Of a stretch of DNA of 64,000 bases, positions 35,323-45,058 are shown piece by piece. Position numbers and translations under genes: made by a program. The DNA is taken from NCBI GenBank assembly GCA_041751935.1, contig JBGSIA010000165.1, positions 1 to 64,000 of the forward strand. Direction: 5' to 3'. Origin of the DNA: JBBSJZ01 sp041751935 (lineage in GTDB: Bacteria > Planctomycetota > Planctomycetia > Pirellulales > Pirellulaceae). The notes beneath the pieces were generated by a model. That model was given only the letters and a program-made list of their open reading frames with translations. It made no database searches and was not told the origin of the DNA. Position 1 is the stretch's first letter; every line of letters begins with the position of its first letter.

Positions 35323-37074
35323 CTATCTCAGGTAGTTCAGTTGAACGATGGCTTCGTAGTCGAATTGTTGGTCCAGGCCTGTGCGAAGTGGAATTGCAAA
35401 GGCTGGTGTAACGATCATACGGTCACCCAATTGAAACTGTAATCCGAGCGTCGTATTGACGATGCTGAAATTTGATTTCAAGTTCGTGTAGTTCAACCCG
35501 CCTTGAGATACGATGTCCGAATCTTGTAGCGTCCCGGTGTAGTGAATTTCCGCGTTCGCAATCACTGCACGAAGAAAGTTGGCGCGACGATTTTGATAGA
35601 TGCGTCGATTCGCAGCAACGTCTGCGTGCAGCAATGTCGAGTCGGTGAACGTGCCCAAGTTCGCCAACGTACCGCCCGTAAGATTGGCGAGCACGGGATC
35701 TCCATTAGCAGCGATATCTAACTGCAGGTATCCCTGCAGTGCCGACTTTTCACTCATCCGCCGTTGTACACCCAGGAATGGCAATATATGAAAGGTCTCG
35801 TTTTCGATTCGCAAAATCTCACGATTCGCTGCAGTAAGAATCGTGTCGTCGGCCGTCGGTATCGTCATGCCGACGCCGCTACTTAGCAGCAACCTTTGAT
35901 TGCGAAGCAGAACAGCCTTGGCAATTAACGAAGCATTGCCGAGTTCATAACTACGGCTTTCTGCGCGATCGATTGCTTGAAAACTTCCGTAAGTCCCAGC
36001 CATGGGCAACCGTGCCTCGATCGAAATTAACTCATCAACCAAGACGCGCTCAGTGCCAAGGATGTAGCGACTGATATCACCCAAACCACCGAAAGCATCG
36101 TTGAAGAAGCTGTAGCTGAGGAAGAAGCGATCCCGCACTTCGGGGCTAAAGTTCTCGGAGATTTTCACGCGCCGCGCCGAAACGCCGGGACCAGGAACAG
36201 GGATAAAACTGCGGACGCCGCTACCACTGGAGCCACCACTGCCACTGTTGATCGTACTGGTGTAGCTGTATTTGATGTACCACAGATCCCCATCATTGTA
36301 GACGCCAGCCTGAGCAGTTGTCGGGCCGGAAGCTCCGGTGAAAACCGCAGTACCGCCATCGAAAACGAACCCAGGGCCAGGCGCCGTCATCGCGTCGCTC
36401 GGCGGGATCGGCTCAGAAATACTGAATGTGTCGGCGCCGTCACCGCCACCGACTGTATCCAAACCAGTTCCCGTCGTGAAAATATCATTGGGCACAATGT
36501 CGGTACCAAACTCAAATGCCAATATTGAGTTCGCCGATCCTGGGCCGCCGCCCATACCCTGGTTCAAGATCGTGCCTGCCGCGTAATCGGCGAAGTTGAC
36601 TGTTTGTGAGCCGCTAAAAACGGAAAAACCGCCTCCAAAAATATCACCGATCATGTTGGGCGCTGCTGAGTATGAACCGGCGGTCGCACCCAAAGTCGTG
36701 GGCAAGGCTCCACCGAAATTCCCTGTTGTCGGAGGCAGGGCGGGTGGAGCCAATTGGTTGATCGGCACGTTGGGTGACGTCGGCAGATTCGGAGCGGTTG
36801 GCGGTGCCAAGGCCGGCGGCTGGGCAGCAGGCACCTGAGCTTGAGTGAGAGCGACAAGCGGCAGCTCTGCACTATCCGCGGATTCTTCTGCCGCGATTTC
36901 GCCGCGAAAGTCGGAAAAATTGAAATCCATCGTTGGTTGGGGCTCAGACGTCCCGGCATTGCTGGCGTCAATCGGGATGGTCGATAGCTCAACGATTTCA
37001 GCAGTTGCATTTGAGGCAAGAATGAGGCTCAAAAGTGAGGCCAGTTTCCGTGATCGTGTAAGTTTTCGTCGCAT
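35323..37074 (-). CDS. Exported Gly/Pro-rich protein with C-terminal beta-barrel
   Basis: A 583-residue protein with an N-terminal basic region and signal segment (to about residue 25). Residues 75-115 are Pro/Ala-rich (AAQPPALAPPTAPNLPTSP). Residues 115-290 are Gly/Thr/Ser-rich. From about 300 the protein alternates amphipathic strands (RDRFFLSYSFFNDAFGG, LLLSSGVGMTIPTAD, ALQGYLQLDIAANG) and ends in aromatic-tipped IVQLNYLR, as outer-membrane barrels do. I take it as a planctomycete outer-membrane barrel protein of unknown function, transcribed away from the oxidoreductase-sulfatase pair. Confidence 0.7.
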   Translation of the reverse strand: MRRKLTRSRKLASLLSLILASNATAEIVELSTIPIDASNAGTSEPQPTMDFNFSDFRGEIAAEESADSAELPLVALTQAQVPAAQPPALAPPTAPNLPTSPNVPINQLAPPALPPTTGNFGGALPTTLGATAGSYSAAPNMIGDIFGGGFSVFSGSQTVNFADYAAGTILNQGMGGGPGSANSILAFEFGTDIVPNDIFTTGTGLDTVGGGDGADTFSISEPIPPSDAMTAPGPGFVFDGGTAVFTGASGPTTAQAGVYNDGDLWYIKYSYTSTINSGSGGSSGSGVRSFIPVPGPGVSARRVKISENFSPEVRDRFFLSYSFFNDAFGGLGDISRYILGTERVLVDELISIEARLPMAGTYGSFQAIDRAESRSYELGNASLIAKAVLLRNQRLLLSSGVGMTIPTADDTILTAANREILRIENETFHILPFLGVQRRMSEKSALQGYLQLDIAANGDPVLANLTGGTLANLGTFTDSTLLHADVAANRRIYQNRRANFLRAVIANAEIHYTGTLQDSDIVSQGGLNYTNLKSNFSIVNTTLGLQFQLGDRMIVTPAFAIPLRTGLDQQFDYEAIVQLNYLR

Positions 37075-37482
37075 CTGATTCGTCTTAGTTTTGAATCTTG
37101 AGCCAGACCGATCGTTGACAACTCATCAGAATCGGTGCGAAGTGAGTCTTTGGACCCAACCACTTCACTCATTACGATCGTCAAAACCGTTCGAGGGGCT
37201 ACAGACCGCTTTCAACGGCAGGCAAAGTCGACTCAGTGCCCCCAGATCTCCATGCTGTTGGTTGTTGCGATTGGTTCTCCGTTCAGCCTCACACGGTTGA
37301 GTCACTGGTTGCTACGCGAGTATTGTTTTTGTTCCGATGCGGGTTGCCGGCGTGAGAAAAGACTGCTTATTTTGACATTCATCGAACACCGACTTGGCTC
37401 CTGCCACGCAGATATACTGGCGCCTTGCATCGACCGTTTGGTCCCATCCAGCCCGCCGTTCTCGTTTCCTTGGAGTCCCACC
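37075..37482. other. Divergent intergenic region
   Basis: About 400 bases between divergent genes, expected to hold both promoters. The upstream part of the plus-strand frame (37135-37482) stays open but encodes a sequence with no homology-like features and is excluded from the oxidoreductase gene. No clear operator dyad is visible. Confidence 0.5.
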
Positions 37483-38496
37483 GTGCGATTTATCTGTTGC
37501 TGTTTCATGATGCTGTGTTTGCAGGCTCTAGGTCATAGCCAGGAGTCCAACGTCATCCGAATTGGCATCATTGGTCTGGATACGTCGCACGTTCCAGCAT
37601 TCACGAAAGCGTTTCACCAGCAACCGCCCGTTGATGAGTTGCTCGCGGGCTTTCGCGTCGTCGCTGCCTATCCGCACGGCAGCGCCGACATCGAGTCCAG
37701 TGCCAGCCGAATTCCCAAGTACACGGCCGAAATGCAGGAACTCGGAGTCGAGATCACTGATTCGATATCAAACTTACTGGCGAAGGTGGATTGCGTCTTA
37801 CTTGAAACCAACGATGGTCGCTTGCACCTAGCGCAGGCACTCGAGGTCTTTCGTGCTGGAAAGCCCGTATTCATCGACAAGCCAACCGGATCAAATTTAG
37901 CCGAAGTCGTAGCGATTTTCCGTGCCGCAGAACACTTCAAGGTACCGATGTTCTCTAGTTCGTCATTGCGCTATGCCGAAGGCGCGCAAGCCATCCACGG
38001 TGGCAAGGTCGGCCGCGTATTGGGATGCGATGCGTACAGTCCCTGTTCAATCGAACCTACCCACGTCGATTTATTTTGGTACGGCATTCACGGTGTTGAA
38101 ACGTTGTTTACCTGCATGGGGCCTGGATGCGAAACCGTTACCCATACGTCGACCAAGGACTACGAATTCGCTATCGGACAGTGGGATGGTGGTCGCCTGG
38201 GAACGTTTCGAGGTGTGAAAAGCGGTAAGAGCGGCTACGGAGGCACTGCGTTTGGCGAAAGCGGTATTACTGAAGTTGGATCGTATGGCGGCTATCAACC
38301 GCTGGTCATCGAAATTGCCAAATTTTTCCGCAGCCGCGAAGTGCCGATTGAGCCGCGGGAAACGATCGAGCTATATGCGTTCATGCAAGCGGCTTCGGTG
38401 AGCAAAGAAATGAATGGGGCTTCTGTGCTGATCGCTGACGTTCTTGTTCAAGCCGAACAACAAGCAACCACACTGCTTGAAGGCAAACTCAAATGA
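37483..38496 (+). CDS. Exported Gfo/Idh/MocA-family oxidoreductase
   Basis: GTG start at 37483 chosen because TTGGAGT precedes it by seven bases and it yields a signal peptide (FICCCFMMLCLQALG). Length is 337 residues. The NAD(P)-binding N-terminus reads IRIGIIGLDTSH, and KPVFIDKPTGSN carries the conserved Lys of the family. GIHGVETLFTCMGPGCETV lies in the C-terminal domain. These enzymes oxidise sugars or sugar derivatives with a tightly bound nicotinamide cofactor. An exported copy coupled to a sulfatase (ATGA overlap) suggests a role in breaking down sulfated sugars outside the cytoplasm. Confidence 0.82.
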   Translation: MRFICCCFMMLCLQALGHSQESNVIRIGIIGLDTSHVPAFTKAFHQQPPVDELLAGFRVVAAYPHGSADIESSASRIPKYTAEMQELGVEITDSISNLLAKVDCVLLETNDGRLHLAQALEVFRAGKPVFIDKPTGSNLAEVVAIFRAAEHFKVPMFSSSSLRYAEGAQAIHGGKVGRVLGCDAYSPCSIEPTHVDLFWYGIHGVETLFTCMGPGCETVTHTSTKDYEFAIGQWDGGRLGTFRGVKSGKSGYGGTAFGESGITEVGSYGGYQPLVIEIAKFFRSREVPIEPRETIELYAFMQAASVSKEMNGASVLIADVLVQAEQQATTLLEGKLK

Positions 38497-39941
38497 AAGA
38501 CGAATTTAAGTTGTGCAACTGGTCGCTCATGTGGTTGATCCTATGGACTGTTTCATCATTGGCTCGGGGCGCGGACTCGCAAACGAACCATGCGAATCCG
38601 AAAAAGAACATCGTGCTGATCATCACCGACAACCAAAATTGGTTTGATCTTGGTTGTTATGGTAACGACGTGATTCAGACACCGAATATGGATCAACTGG
38701 CTCGCGAAGGCGTACGTTTTCGCCAAGCATTCGCAACCGTTGCATCGTGCGGCGCCAGTCGAGCGGTAATTTACTCCGGGCTTCTTACTCATCGTAATGG
38801 CCAGTACGCGCATCCTCATGCTGAGCACAACCAACAGATTCGCGACGACGTCACGACGGTCTTCGCTCGCTTGAAGGATCTCGGCTATCGAACCGCGCTC
38901 ATCGGCAAAACACACATCAAACCGCTCGATAAATACTCTGTGGACTTCTCGCCCCAGACCGGCGTCGATGGTAAGCGAGCCGCCAGCAAGGACGTTTTCG
39001 GCATGGCGAAAGCAGCCGATGCGTTTGTCGCCGAAAAGACTGATCAGCCTTTCTTTTTGACCTTCTCGCTGGGTGACCCGCATCCCAATTCTCGAGATGG
39101 TGTCGCTTGGGGTGTGCAAGACAGTGACCCGCCCGGTTATCGACCGGTCCGTTATGATCCCGCTGCCATCACGGTGCCTGGTTTTCTGCCGGACACACAC
39201 GAGGTTCGCGAGCAATTGGTTGGTTACTACCAACAGGTCAGTCGTGCTGATCATGGTGTGGGACTGCTCGTCGAATCGCTGAAACGCCATGGCAAATACG
39301 ACGAGACCCTGGTGATTTTTATTTCCGATCATGGCACGTCCGAGCCTGGCGCGATGGGAACACAGTACGATCCCGGTGTGCGTGCACCGTTCATCCTGCG
39401 ACGACCTGGCGGCCCACAGGGTTTAGTTCATGAAGCCGTCATCGCCTTTACCGACATCACGCCGACACTGTTGGATTGGGCCGGTGTCAGCGAACCAGCA
39501 AAGTCGCTTCATGGTCGCAGTTTGTTGCCGATCTTGGACAAGCCCAGCGTCAGTGGTTGGGATGAAGTCCTGCTCAGTCACATCGCGCACGAGATCTTCT
39601 CGTATTATCCGATGCGTACTTTGCGCGACCGTCGCTACAAACTGATTTGGAATGTCACTTGGCAGGCCGAGTATCCGGTGCCGGTTGATACTTTCGGAAG
39701 GCGACTCTGGAAGGGAATCCTCGAGGACAAGGAAACGATGATCGGAGCTCGCACCGTAGACCAGTTTTTACATCGTCCCAAGTTCGAACTCTACGATTTA
39801 GAAAGCGATCCCTGGGAGCTTCATAACTTAGCAAGTGATCCGCTGCATAGTGATCGCCGTGTGCAGATGACCAAGCGGCTGCTGGAGCGTTTGGTGGCAA
39901 CCGAAGATCCGTGGCTACAGAAGTACCATCCCGATTGGTGA
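38493..39941 (+). CDS. Exported sulfatase (heparan N-sulfatase-like)
   Basis: A 482-residue sulfatase with an N-terminal signal segment (about 10-27). The formylglycine motif is C86-G-A-S-R90 followed by AVIYSGLLTHRNG; Ala replaces the usual Pro, a variant accepted in the C-x-P/A-x-R rule. Metal-binding pieces are LIITDNQNW near 46 and FISDHGTSEPG near 275. LYDLESDPWELHNLASDP near the C-terminus is typical of the family. It cleaves sulfate esters or N-sulfates from glycans and needs an FGE-type maturase, which is not in the window. The start overlaps the oxidoreductase stop. Confidence 0.9.
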   Translation: MKDEFKLCNWSLMWLILWTVSSLARGADSQTNHANPKKNIVLIITDNQNWFDLGCYGNDVIQTPNMDQLAREGVRFRQAFATVASCGASRAVIYSGLLTHRNGQYAHPHAEHNQQIRDDVTTVFARLKDLGYRTALIGKTHIKPLDKYSVDFSPQTGVDGKRAASKDVFGMAKAADAFVAEKTDQPFFLTFSLGDPHPNSRDGVAWGVQDSDPPGYRPVRYDPAAITVPGFLPDTHEVREQLVGYYQQVSRADHGVGLLVESLKRHGKYDETLVIFISDHGTSEPGAMGTQYDPGVRAPFILRRPGGPQGLVHEAVIAFTDITPTLLDWAGVSEPAKSLHGRSLLPILDKPSVSGWDEVLLSHIAHEIFSYYPMRTLRDRRYKLIWNVTWQAEYPVPVDTFGRRLWKGILEDKETMIGARTVDQFLHRPKFELYDLESDPWELHNLASDPLHSDRRVQMTKRLLERLVATEDPWLQKYHPDW

Positions 39942-39988
39942 GAGTTTCTATATCAAACCGCACCGTGACACATACCGCACCGCTGTCT

Positions 39989-42574
39989 TCACCAGGGAGC
40001 GTTTGCCCAGGACCGGATTTCGAGCCTACCGCCAGGATGGGTGCGGACACGGATTGCACCTACTTTGGCAGTCACAAACGTTACAGCACCTGTAACGGAC
40101 AGGGCCGCAGAGACCTCGGGTTTCGCGGCTCGGTCGCCGCCGCTGACAATGACTGCTAACGCGCGTGACCAATCGAGTATCGGACGCATCGGCAGTTGCA
40201 TACTGCCGTGATGTGGAGCCATCAACACGCCACCAGCGGGCGGGCGCGGCTGCCAAAGTAAGGTTTCCGTTCCTGGCGGCTCCAGATCACCGGGCAAGAT
40301 CAATGGCGTTCTCGTTCCCTTGGAGATGACAGCTACAAGACTGTTTGCGTTGTCGCTGCCACGGAGCCGCTCAGCGGGAGGATGCAAAATGTCCACGGTC
40401 GCGCCGCTGGATTGCATCTTCATTCCCATTTTCAAGTCGACACGGCGAATCCCACGAGCCTCAATTTCTTGTCGCAGGTTGCTCAGTAATTCTTCCTGAT
40501 CCGCAAACACGGTTGGCGGCGAATACACCGCTTCGATCTGGAATCGACTCAGCAGTGCTGGAAGTGCGTTGTAATGGTCAATGTCAGCGTGCGAGATCAT
40601 CACTCCACGAAGCCGCGTCACGCCAAGAGACCACAATACGGTTTCAATATCAGCACCGCTGCCAATAGAATTCCCCAGCCGTCCACAGTCATACAGCCAG
40701 ACATCACTTTGCGAAAATCGCAAGATGACGCTGGTTCCGTGCCCGACATCGACAAACGTTGCTTCGATCGCATCTGTTTCCAGCGGAGCCGGTCGTGTTG
40801 CTAGAAAAAAGGTCGTTGCAAGCCAACCAACAATCCAAAGGTATCGAGCCCGACAAACACTGCGTTTCGCCGGCAGCATCAACGAGCCACCGATCCCGAT
40901 ATAGAAAACGACTACAGCCCACGTTGGTGGCGGAGGAAGCCAGAAATGTCCATAGGGTATCGACGCGAAGAATCGAATCATCGCTAACATCAGGGCCAAA
41001 CTTTGATCACAAAAGAACCCTGGGACCGCGGCAAATGTTTGAGAAACGCTGCCGACGATTACCGTCGCAATGCCTGTACCTAAGGCGACTGCCAACGGGA
41101 TGCTCAAACAAACGTTGGTAAGAATGCTGATGGGTGAGATAACGTTGAATTGATGCCATACCAACGGCATGCTGATCGCCGAGACACAACCGCTGTACCA
41201 TGAGGCCTGACGTATCCAGCAACCGATCCATCGCAGGTATCGCCATAACGCCGGTGATGCACTGTCCGCAAGTTCTCGCAGTCGTTCATCTTGTTCTGTG
41301 ATCTGCTCCAGTGACGACCAGCTATCACCGCCGCGACGACCACACAACATCAAGGTTGCCACTGCGAGAAACGATAACTGCACGCCGATACTGGACAGCA
41401 AACTCGGCTTGTATGCCAGTAACAGCAGGGCAGCCAAGGATAACGTGTTGATGGGTTGGTTGGGGCGCCGCAGAATCATGGACAAAACAAACAACCCGAT
41501 CAATATGCTCGCCCGCATCACCGGTGGTCGACCGCCGGTGATGGCCGCGTACATGACACTTACGGCGATAATGTGAACGAGCTGCAGCGATGGCGATAGA
41601 CGCAGCAAGATACCGATGTAGCGTGCCAAGAGGACGACGATCGCTAGATGCAGTCCACTTACACTGAGCAAGTGGGCCGTGCCTGTAACCAGCAGCAGGT
41701 CACGCGTCGGAGGCTCGACGAAATCGCGATGACCCACCACAAGAGCAACCGCGAGTCCGCCTGTGGAGTCCGCAGTTTGCCGCAACAACGTTTCGCGAGC
41801 ACGATTGGCAATCGTCGCGGTCCAAGCGAAGAAGGACCACGGTGCCGACTTTAAGACGTCGATATCGTTCTCGCTGTCAAGTGTCATCCTCGCGTGCAAG
41901 TTCTGTTGGCGAAAGTACGAGGCAACGTCGCGCTCGCCAGGGTTGGTCGGTGGTGACGGGGGACGCAACGTGCCGTACAACCGCACTGACTCGCCCGGTC
42001 GATGATCGACACACTCACCATCGACTATCACCGCGACACGGCCGGACACAGGGACCATCTCCTGACCCACACGGATGCGATCCAGTCGGCACGCGAATTC
42101 TGTTTGCCATTTTGAAACGTCGCGGCGCATGCCGTAACTAGCAAGCGGATGTGGTTGCAATGTTGCAGGTGCATCAATCGTCGCTTCAACAATCGCGGGT
42201 TGAGCTTCATTGCCCAACAATGCCACGATCGACGCACGATCATAGGATTGTTCTTCGACCGAATGTCGTATCGCGAACATCGGTATCATCAACAGTGGTG
42301 AGATCCACCATCGACGTTCTATTGAGCAAATAAAATAAGCGGCGATTAATCCGCTCGTCAGGACCAACCACATCGCGGCAAGGTTCGCCACCTGACTCCG
42401 TAGCAAATGATCCAACAGAATTCCAATCACTGCGGCGACAATAAGCGGCAGAAGTGGCGCTCGTAGCGTTAGCCGAGCGAGTCGCTCCTGGATTCCTTCC
42501 GTCCTAAACGAGGACGCCACTCGAAACGTAGGTCGCTGAGATATGTACGGCGTCGGTTTCAAAGTGCTGGACAT
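39989..42574 (-). CDS. comEC: ComEC/Rec2-type DNA-uptake channel
   Basis: An 861-residue protein. Residues 40-125 contain membrane helices, followed by the DUF4131/OB-like domain (VSGRVAVIVDGE, RLYGTLRPPSPPTNPGERD). The competence domain lies at about 255-540 with LLSVSGLHLAIV and MRASILIGLFV. The C-terminal metallo-beta-lactamase domain has FVDVGHGTSVIL, ISHADIDHYNALP and APHHGS. In competent bacteria ComEC carries single-stranded DNA across the inner membrane. Many planctomycetes encode it without proven competence. The gene is convergent with the sulfatase. Confidence 0.9.
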   Translation of the reverse strand: MSSTLKPTPYISQRPTFRVASSFRTEGIQERLARLTLRAPLLPLIVAAVIGILLDHLLRSQVANLAAMWLVLTSGLIAAYFICSIERRWWISPLLMIPMFAIRHSVEEQSYDRASIVALLGNEAQPAIVEATIDAPATLQPHPLASYGMRRDVSKWQTEFACRLDRIRVGQEMVPVSGRVAVIVDGECVDHRPGESVRLYGTLRPPSPPTNPGERDVASYFRQQNLHARMTLDSENDIDVLKSAPWSFFAWTATIANRARETLLRQTADSTGGLAVALVVGHRDFVEPPTRDLLLVTGTAHLLSVSGLHLAIVVLLARYIGILLRLSPSLQLVHIIAVSVMYAAITGGRPPVMRASILIGLFVLSMILRRPNQPINTLSLAALLLLAYKPSLLSSIGVQLSFLAVATLMLCGRRGGDSWSSLEQITEQDERLRELADSASPALWRYLRWIGCWIRQASWYSGCVSAISMPLVWHQFNVISPISILTNVCLSIPLAVALGTGIATVIVGSVSQTFAAVPGFFCDQSLALMLAMIRFFASIPYGHFWLPPPPTWAVVVFYIGIGGSLMLPAKRSVCRARYLWIVGWLATTFFLATRPAPLETDAIEATFVDVGHGTSVILRFSQSDVWLYDCGRLGNSIGSGADIETVLWSLGVTRLRGVMISHADIDHYNALPALLSRFQIEAVYSPPTVFADQEELLSNLRQEIEARGIRRVDLKMGMKMQSSGATVDILHPPAERLRGSDNANSLVAVISKGTRTPLILPGDLEPPGTETLLWQPRPPAGGVLMAPHHGSMQLPMRPILDWSRALAVIVSGGDRAAKPEVSAALSVTGAVTFVTAKVGAIRVRTHPGGRLEIRSWANAPW

Positions 42575-42730
42575 TGCAAAGAGTTGACGAAAAAATCTCT
42601 GACCGCTGGGAAATTGTAGCGATTTATTTACTCAAGGCGCAGCGCAGCGAACGTCTCAGGCTCTGGATTGTTAGTCTACGGTTTTTCTGCAATTGCTCTC
42701 CTCTTTCTTATTCATGGCAGATATCTCCTC

Positions 42731-43837
42731 GTGCAAACGACTACTCTGAAACACCGCGGCTCGTTTTTCTTGCGTCTGATGGTCCTTGGCTTCAGCATCG
42801 CTGTGGGTGTACTGGCCTTTTGGTTGCTGGGATATGTCTTGCGAGACATCGATCGTATCGACGGGCCAAACTACAGCCAAATGCTCGAAGCCGAATTGCC
42901 GCAGCAATTGATCGAGCAGCGTGATCAGTTGGAGCAGCGACAACTTGAACTCAATCAAAAGATCCAATCAGCACAGGAAAAACGACGACTTACAGCGCAG
43001 ACGACTGGTGATTCTCAGCAAACGATCAATCAACTGTTGGAGTTGGAGCGGCTAGCGAATGAGAAGTCACAGCCCCTAACCACAGAGCAACAACAGGCAC
43101 TGACCGAGAACCTGCAACTGTTCTTGGAGAACCAGCGCCAGGCTCAGCAGCTAAACAGCGAATTGTCGACGCTAAATGATCAACTGGGCGACCTGCGCGA
43201 TCAGGTACAGGCAAATGCGTCCGCGATCACGTCCGTGAGTGTGCCGATTCAGGAACGTTACAATGAATTGTATCAGCGTCACCAATGGCAATTAGCCGCT
43301 TACAAATTGGGGTTATTGATCCCGCTGTTGTTGGTTTGCGGCTGGTTATTCGTGCGGCATTCCGGCGGCACGTACGCGATGCTCGTTTACGCTCTGGCTG
43401 GTGCGGTGGCTGCCCGCGTATTGCTGGTGATGCATGAGCATTTTCCAGCGATCTATTTCCGGTACATTCTCATCGTACTTTCGCTGGCGATCGCGATCGG
43501 AGTGCTCGTCAAATTGCTACGGCTATTGGACCGGCCCAGTCGCGGCTGGTTGTTGAGCCAGTATCGCGAGGCCTACGCGAGCTTTTTCTGTCCGGTTTGT
43601 GCCTACCCCGTTCAACGCGGACCGCTGAAGTTTGCTTACTGGACACGACGCAGTTTGAAGAAGCATTCCCTAAGTATGGCAGGTTTGTTCCCCGCAAACG
43701 AGGGCGATCGGCCGTACGTCTGCCCCTGCTGTGCGACTCGCCTATTCGAGAGCTGTGAACAATGTGGGGAAGTTCGACATAGCCTGCTCCCGGCCTGCGA
43801 AAAATGTGGTGCTGAACGAACGGTACCAGGCGAGTAA
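42731..43837 (+). CDS. Membrane protein with coiled coil and C-terminal double zinc ribbon
   Basis: GTG at 42731 is preferred because the preceding 21 codons have untypical codon use; a TTG at 42668 would add another hydrophobic segment. Length is 368 residues. One membrane helix (near 15-37) is followed by a Gln/Glu/Leu-rich coiled coil (about 55-180), three membrane helices (about 210-285), and a cytoplasmic tail with four CxxC pairs: CPVC, CPCC, CEQC, CEKC. These should bind two zinc ions. I do not know its function. The tail could contact nucleic acid or protein while the coiled coil works outside the membrane. Confidence 0.65.
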   Translation: MQTTTLKHRGSFFLRLMVLGFSIAVGVLAFWLLGYVLRDIDRIDGPNYSQMLEAELPQQLIEQRDQLEQRQLELNQKIQSAQEKRRLTAQTTGDSQQTINQLLELERLANEKSQPLTTEQQQALTENLQLFLENQRQAQQLNSELSTLNDQLGDLRDQVQANASAITSVSVPIQERYNELYQRHQWQLAAYKLGLLIPLLLVCGWLFVRHSGGTYAMLVYALAGAVAARVLLVMHEHFPAIYFRYILIVLSLAIAIGVLVKLLRLLDRPSRGWLLSQYREAYASFFCPVCAYPVQRGPLKFAYWTRRSLKKHSLSMAGLFPANEGDRPYVCPCCATRLFESCEQCGEVRHSLLPACEKCGAERTVPGE

Positions 43838-44026
43838 GTTTCGCACGCGTACTCGCACGCAACTTCTCCCGTTACGACAATTCTAAGGGCCGACGACTCA
43901 CGGATTCGCTAGCAAAACTCACGTGTTCCTCTTGACTTGGTGCCGACCTGCCTTTAGGTTTCATAAACAACTTTGCTGTCGGGGAGTCCGCAGTATTAAG
44001 ATTATTTATGATGATGGGATGCGAAA

Positions 44027-44998
44027 TTGCAGCTCCGGACACTCGAGGTTTTCTGTAGCGTTGCCGACCACCGCAGCTTCTCTAAAGCTGCGGCCGATCA
44101 CCATTTGACTCAAAGTGCCGTCAGCCAAGCAATGCACCAGCTGGAAGAATCGGTGGGCGTGCAATTGATTGATCGCAGCAAGCGACCGTTGATGCTGACC
44201 CAGGCCGGTGGTGTCTATCTCAAGGGGCTGCGAGAAATTGTTCGTAATTACCAGCGGCTTGAGCAAGAAGTGCGGGGAATGTCCGGGCGACTGCGTGGTC
44301 GAGTTACCGTCGGGGCGATTTACTCAGTTGGGCTTAGTTATATGCCTGACGCGATCGCTGAATTTGCTACCATGCACCCCGAAGTTGAAGTTCGAACCGA
44401 GTTCGGGCACAGCCAGCGAGTTGTCGAGATGACGCTTGACGGGCAAGTCGACTTTGGTTTGGTCAGCTTCCCCCGCAGCACCAAACAACTGCGATACGTT
44501 CTCTGGCAGAAGGAGCCGATGCGTTTGATCTGTTCAGACAAGCATCCTCTGGCCAGTCGCGTTGAGATCTCCCTAAGCGAATTGCAGGGTATCGAGATGA
44601 TCGGCTTTGACCGCAACCTAGTTTTGCGGACGGAGATCGACCAGTGTCTCGCCAAGGCTGGCGTGACAGTTGATGTGCGGATGGAGTTTGACAACGCCGA
44701 TTCAATGGTGCGAGCGATCCAGGCTCATCGCGGGATCGGAATCGTTCCCGAAGCCTCGGTTAGACGCGAGACCGCCAACGGATCGCTAAAAGTTGTCGCT
44801 TGCCGCGAGCTGAAGATGGTCCGGCCATTGGGCATTATTTTTCGTCGCAGTGGCTCGCTCAGCCGAGCGGCGGATGAATTTGGTTCATTGTTATTGGGCC
44901 GACCGCTAGGAGCGGAGAAACGAAGTAAGTCCGGCAGCGGTAAAGCTGTCGTGGAAGATAAATCATCGAGCGCCCGCGGTGTTTCCGTGGTCGCGTAG
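44027..44998 (+). CDS. LysR-family transcription regulator, possible gltBD regulator
   Basis: A 323-residue protein with a TTG start. The winged helix-turn-helix is at residues 1-60 (LRTLEVFCSVADHRSFSKAA, TQSAVSQAMHQLEESVG, LTQAGGVYL). The effector-binding domain follows (VTVGAIYSVGLSYMPDAI, GIGIVPEASV). The last 40 residues are a low-complexity tail. It lies 60 bases upstream of gltB in the same direction. LysR proteins such as GltC control glutamate synthase in Bacillus; a similar role here is inference from position. A small hairpin at 45007-45020 (GCGG/CCGC) lies between the two genes. Confidence 0.85.
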   Translation: MQLRTLEVFCSVADHRSFSKAAADHHLTQSAVSQAMHQLEESVGVQLIDRSKRPLMLTQAGGVYLKGLREIVRNYQRLEQEVRGMSGRLRGRVTVGAIYSVGLSYMPDAIAEFATMHPEVEVRTEFGHSQRVVEMTLDGQVDFGLVSFPRSTKQLRYVLWQKEPMRLICSDKHPLASRVEISLSELQGIEMIGFDRNLVLRTEIDQCLAKAGVTVDVRMEFDNADSMVRAIQAHRGIGIVPEASVRRETANGSLKVVACRELKMVRPLGIIFRRSGSLSRAADEFGSLLLGRPLGAEKRSKSGSGKAVVEDKSSSARGVSVVA

Positions 44999-45058
44999 TT
45001 CCTCGGGCGGTTCGTGCCGCTCCGCTAACTAAGTATTGAATTTGAACGGGATACAACC

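Noticed and set aside
37135..37482. N-terminal extension of the oxidoreductase frame
   Set aside because: GTG at 37483 has a good ribosome binding site and starts a proper signal peptide; the upstream codons show no family similarity.
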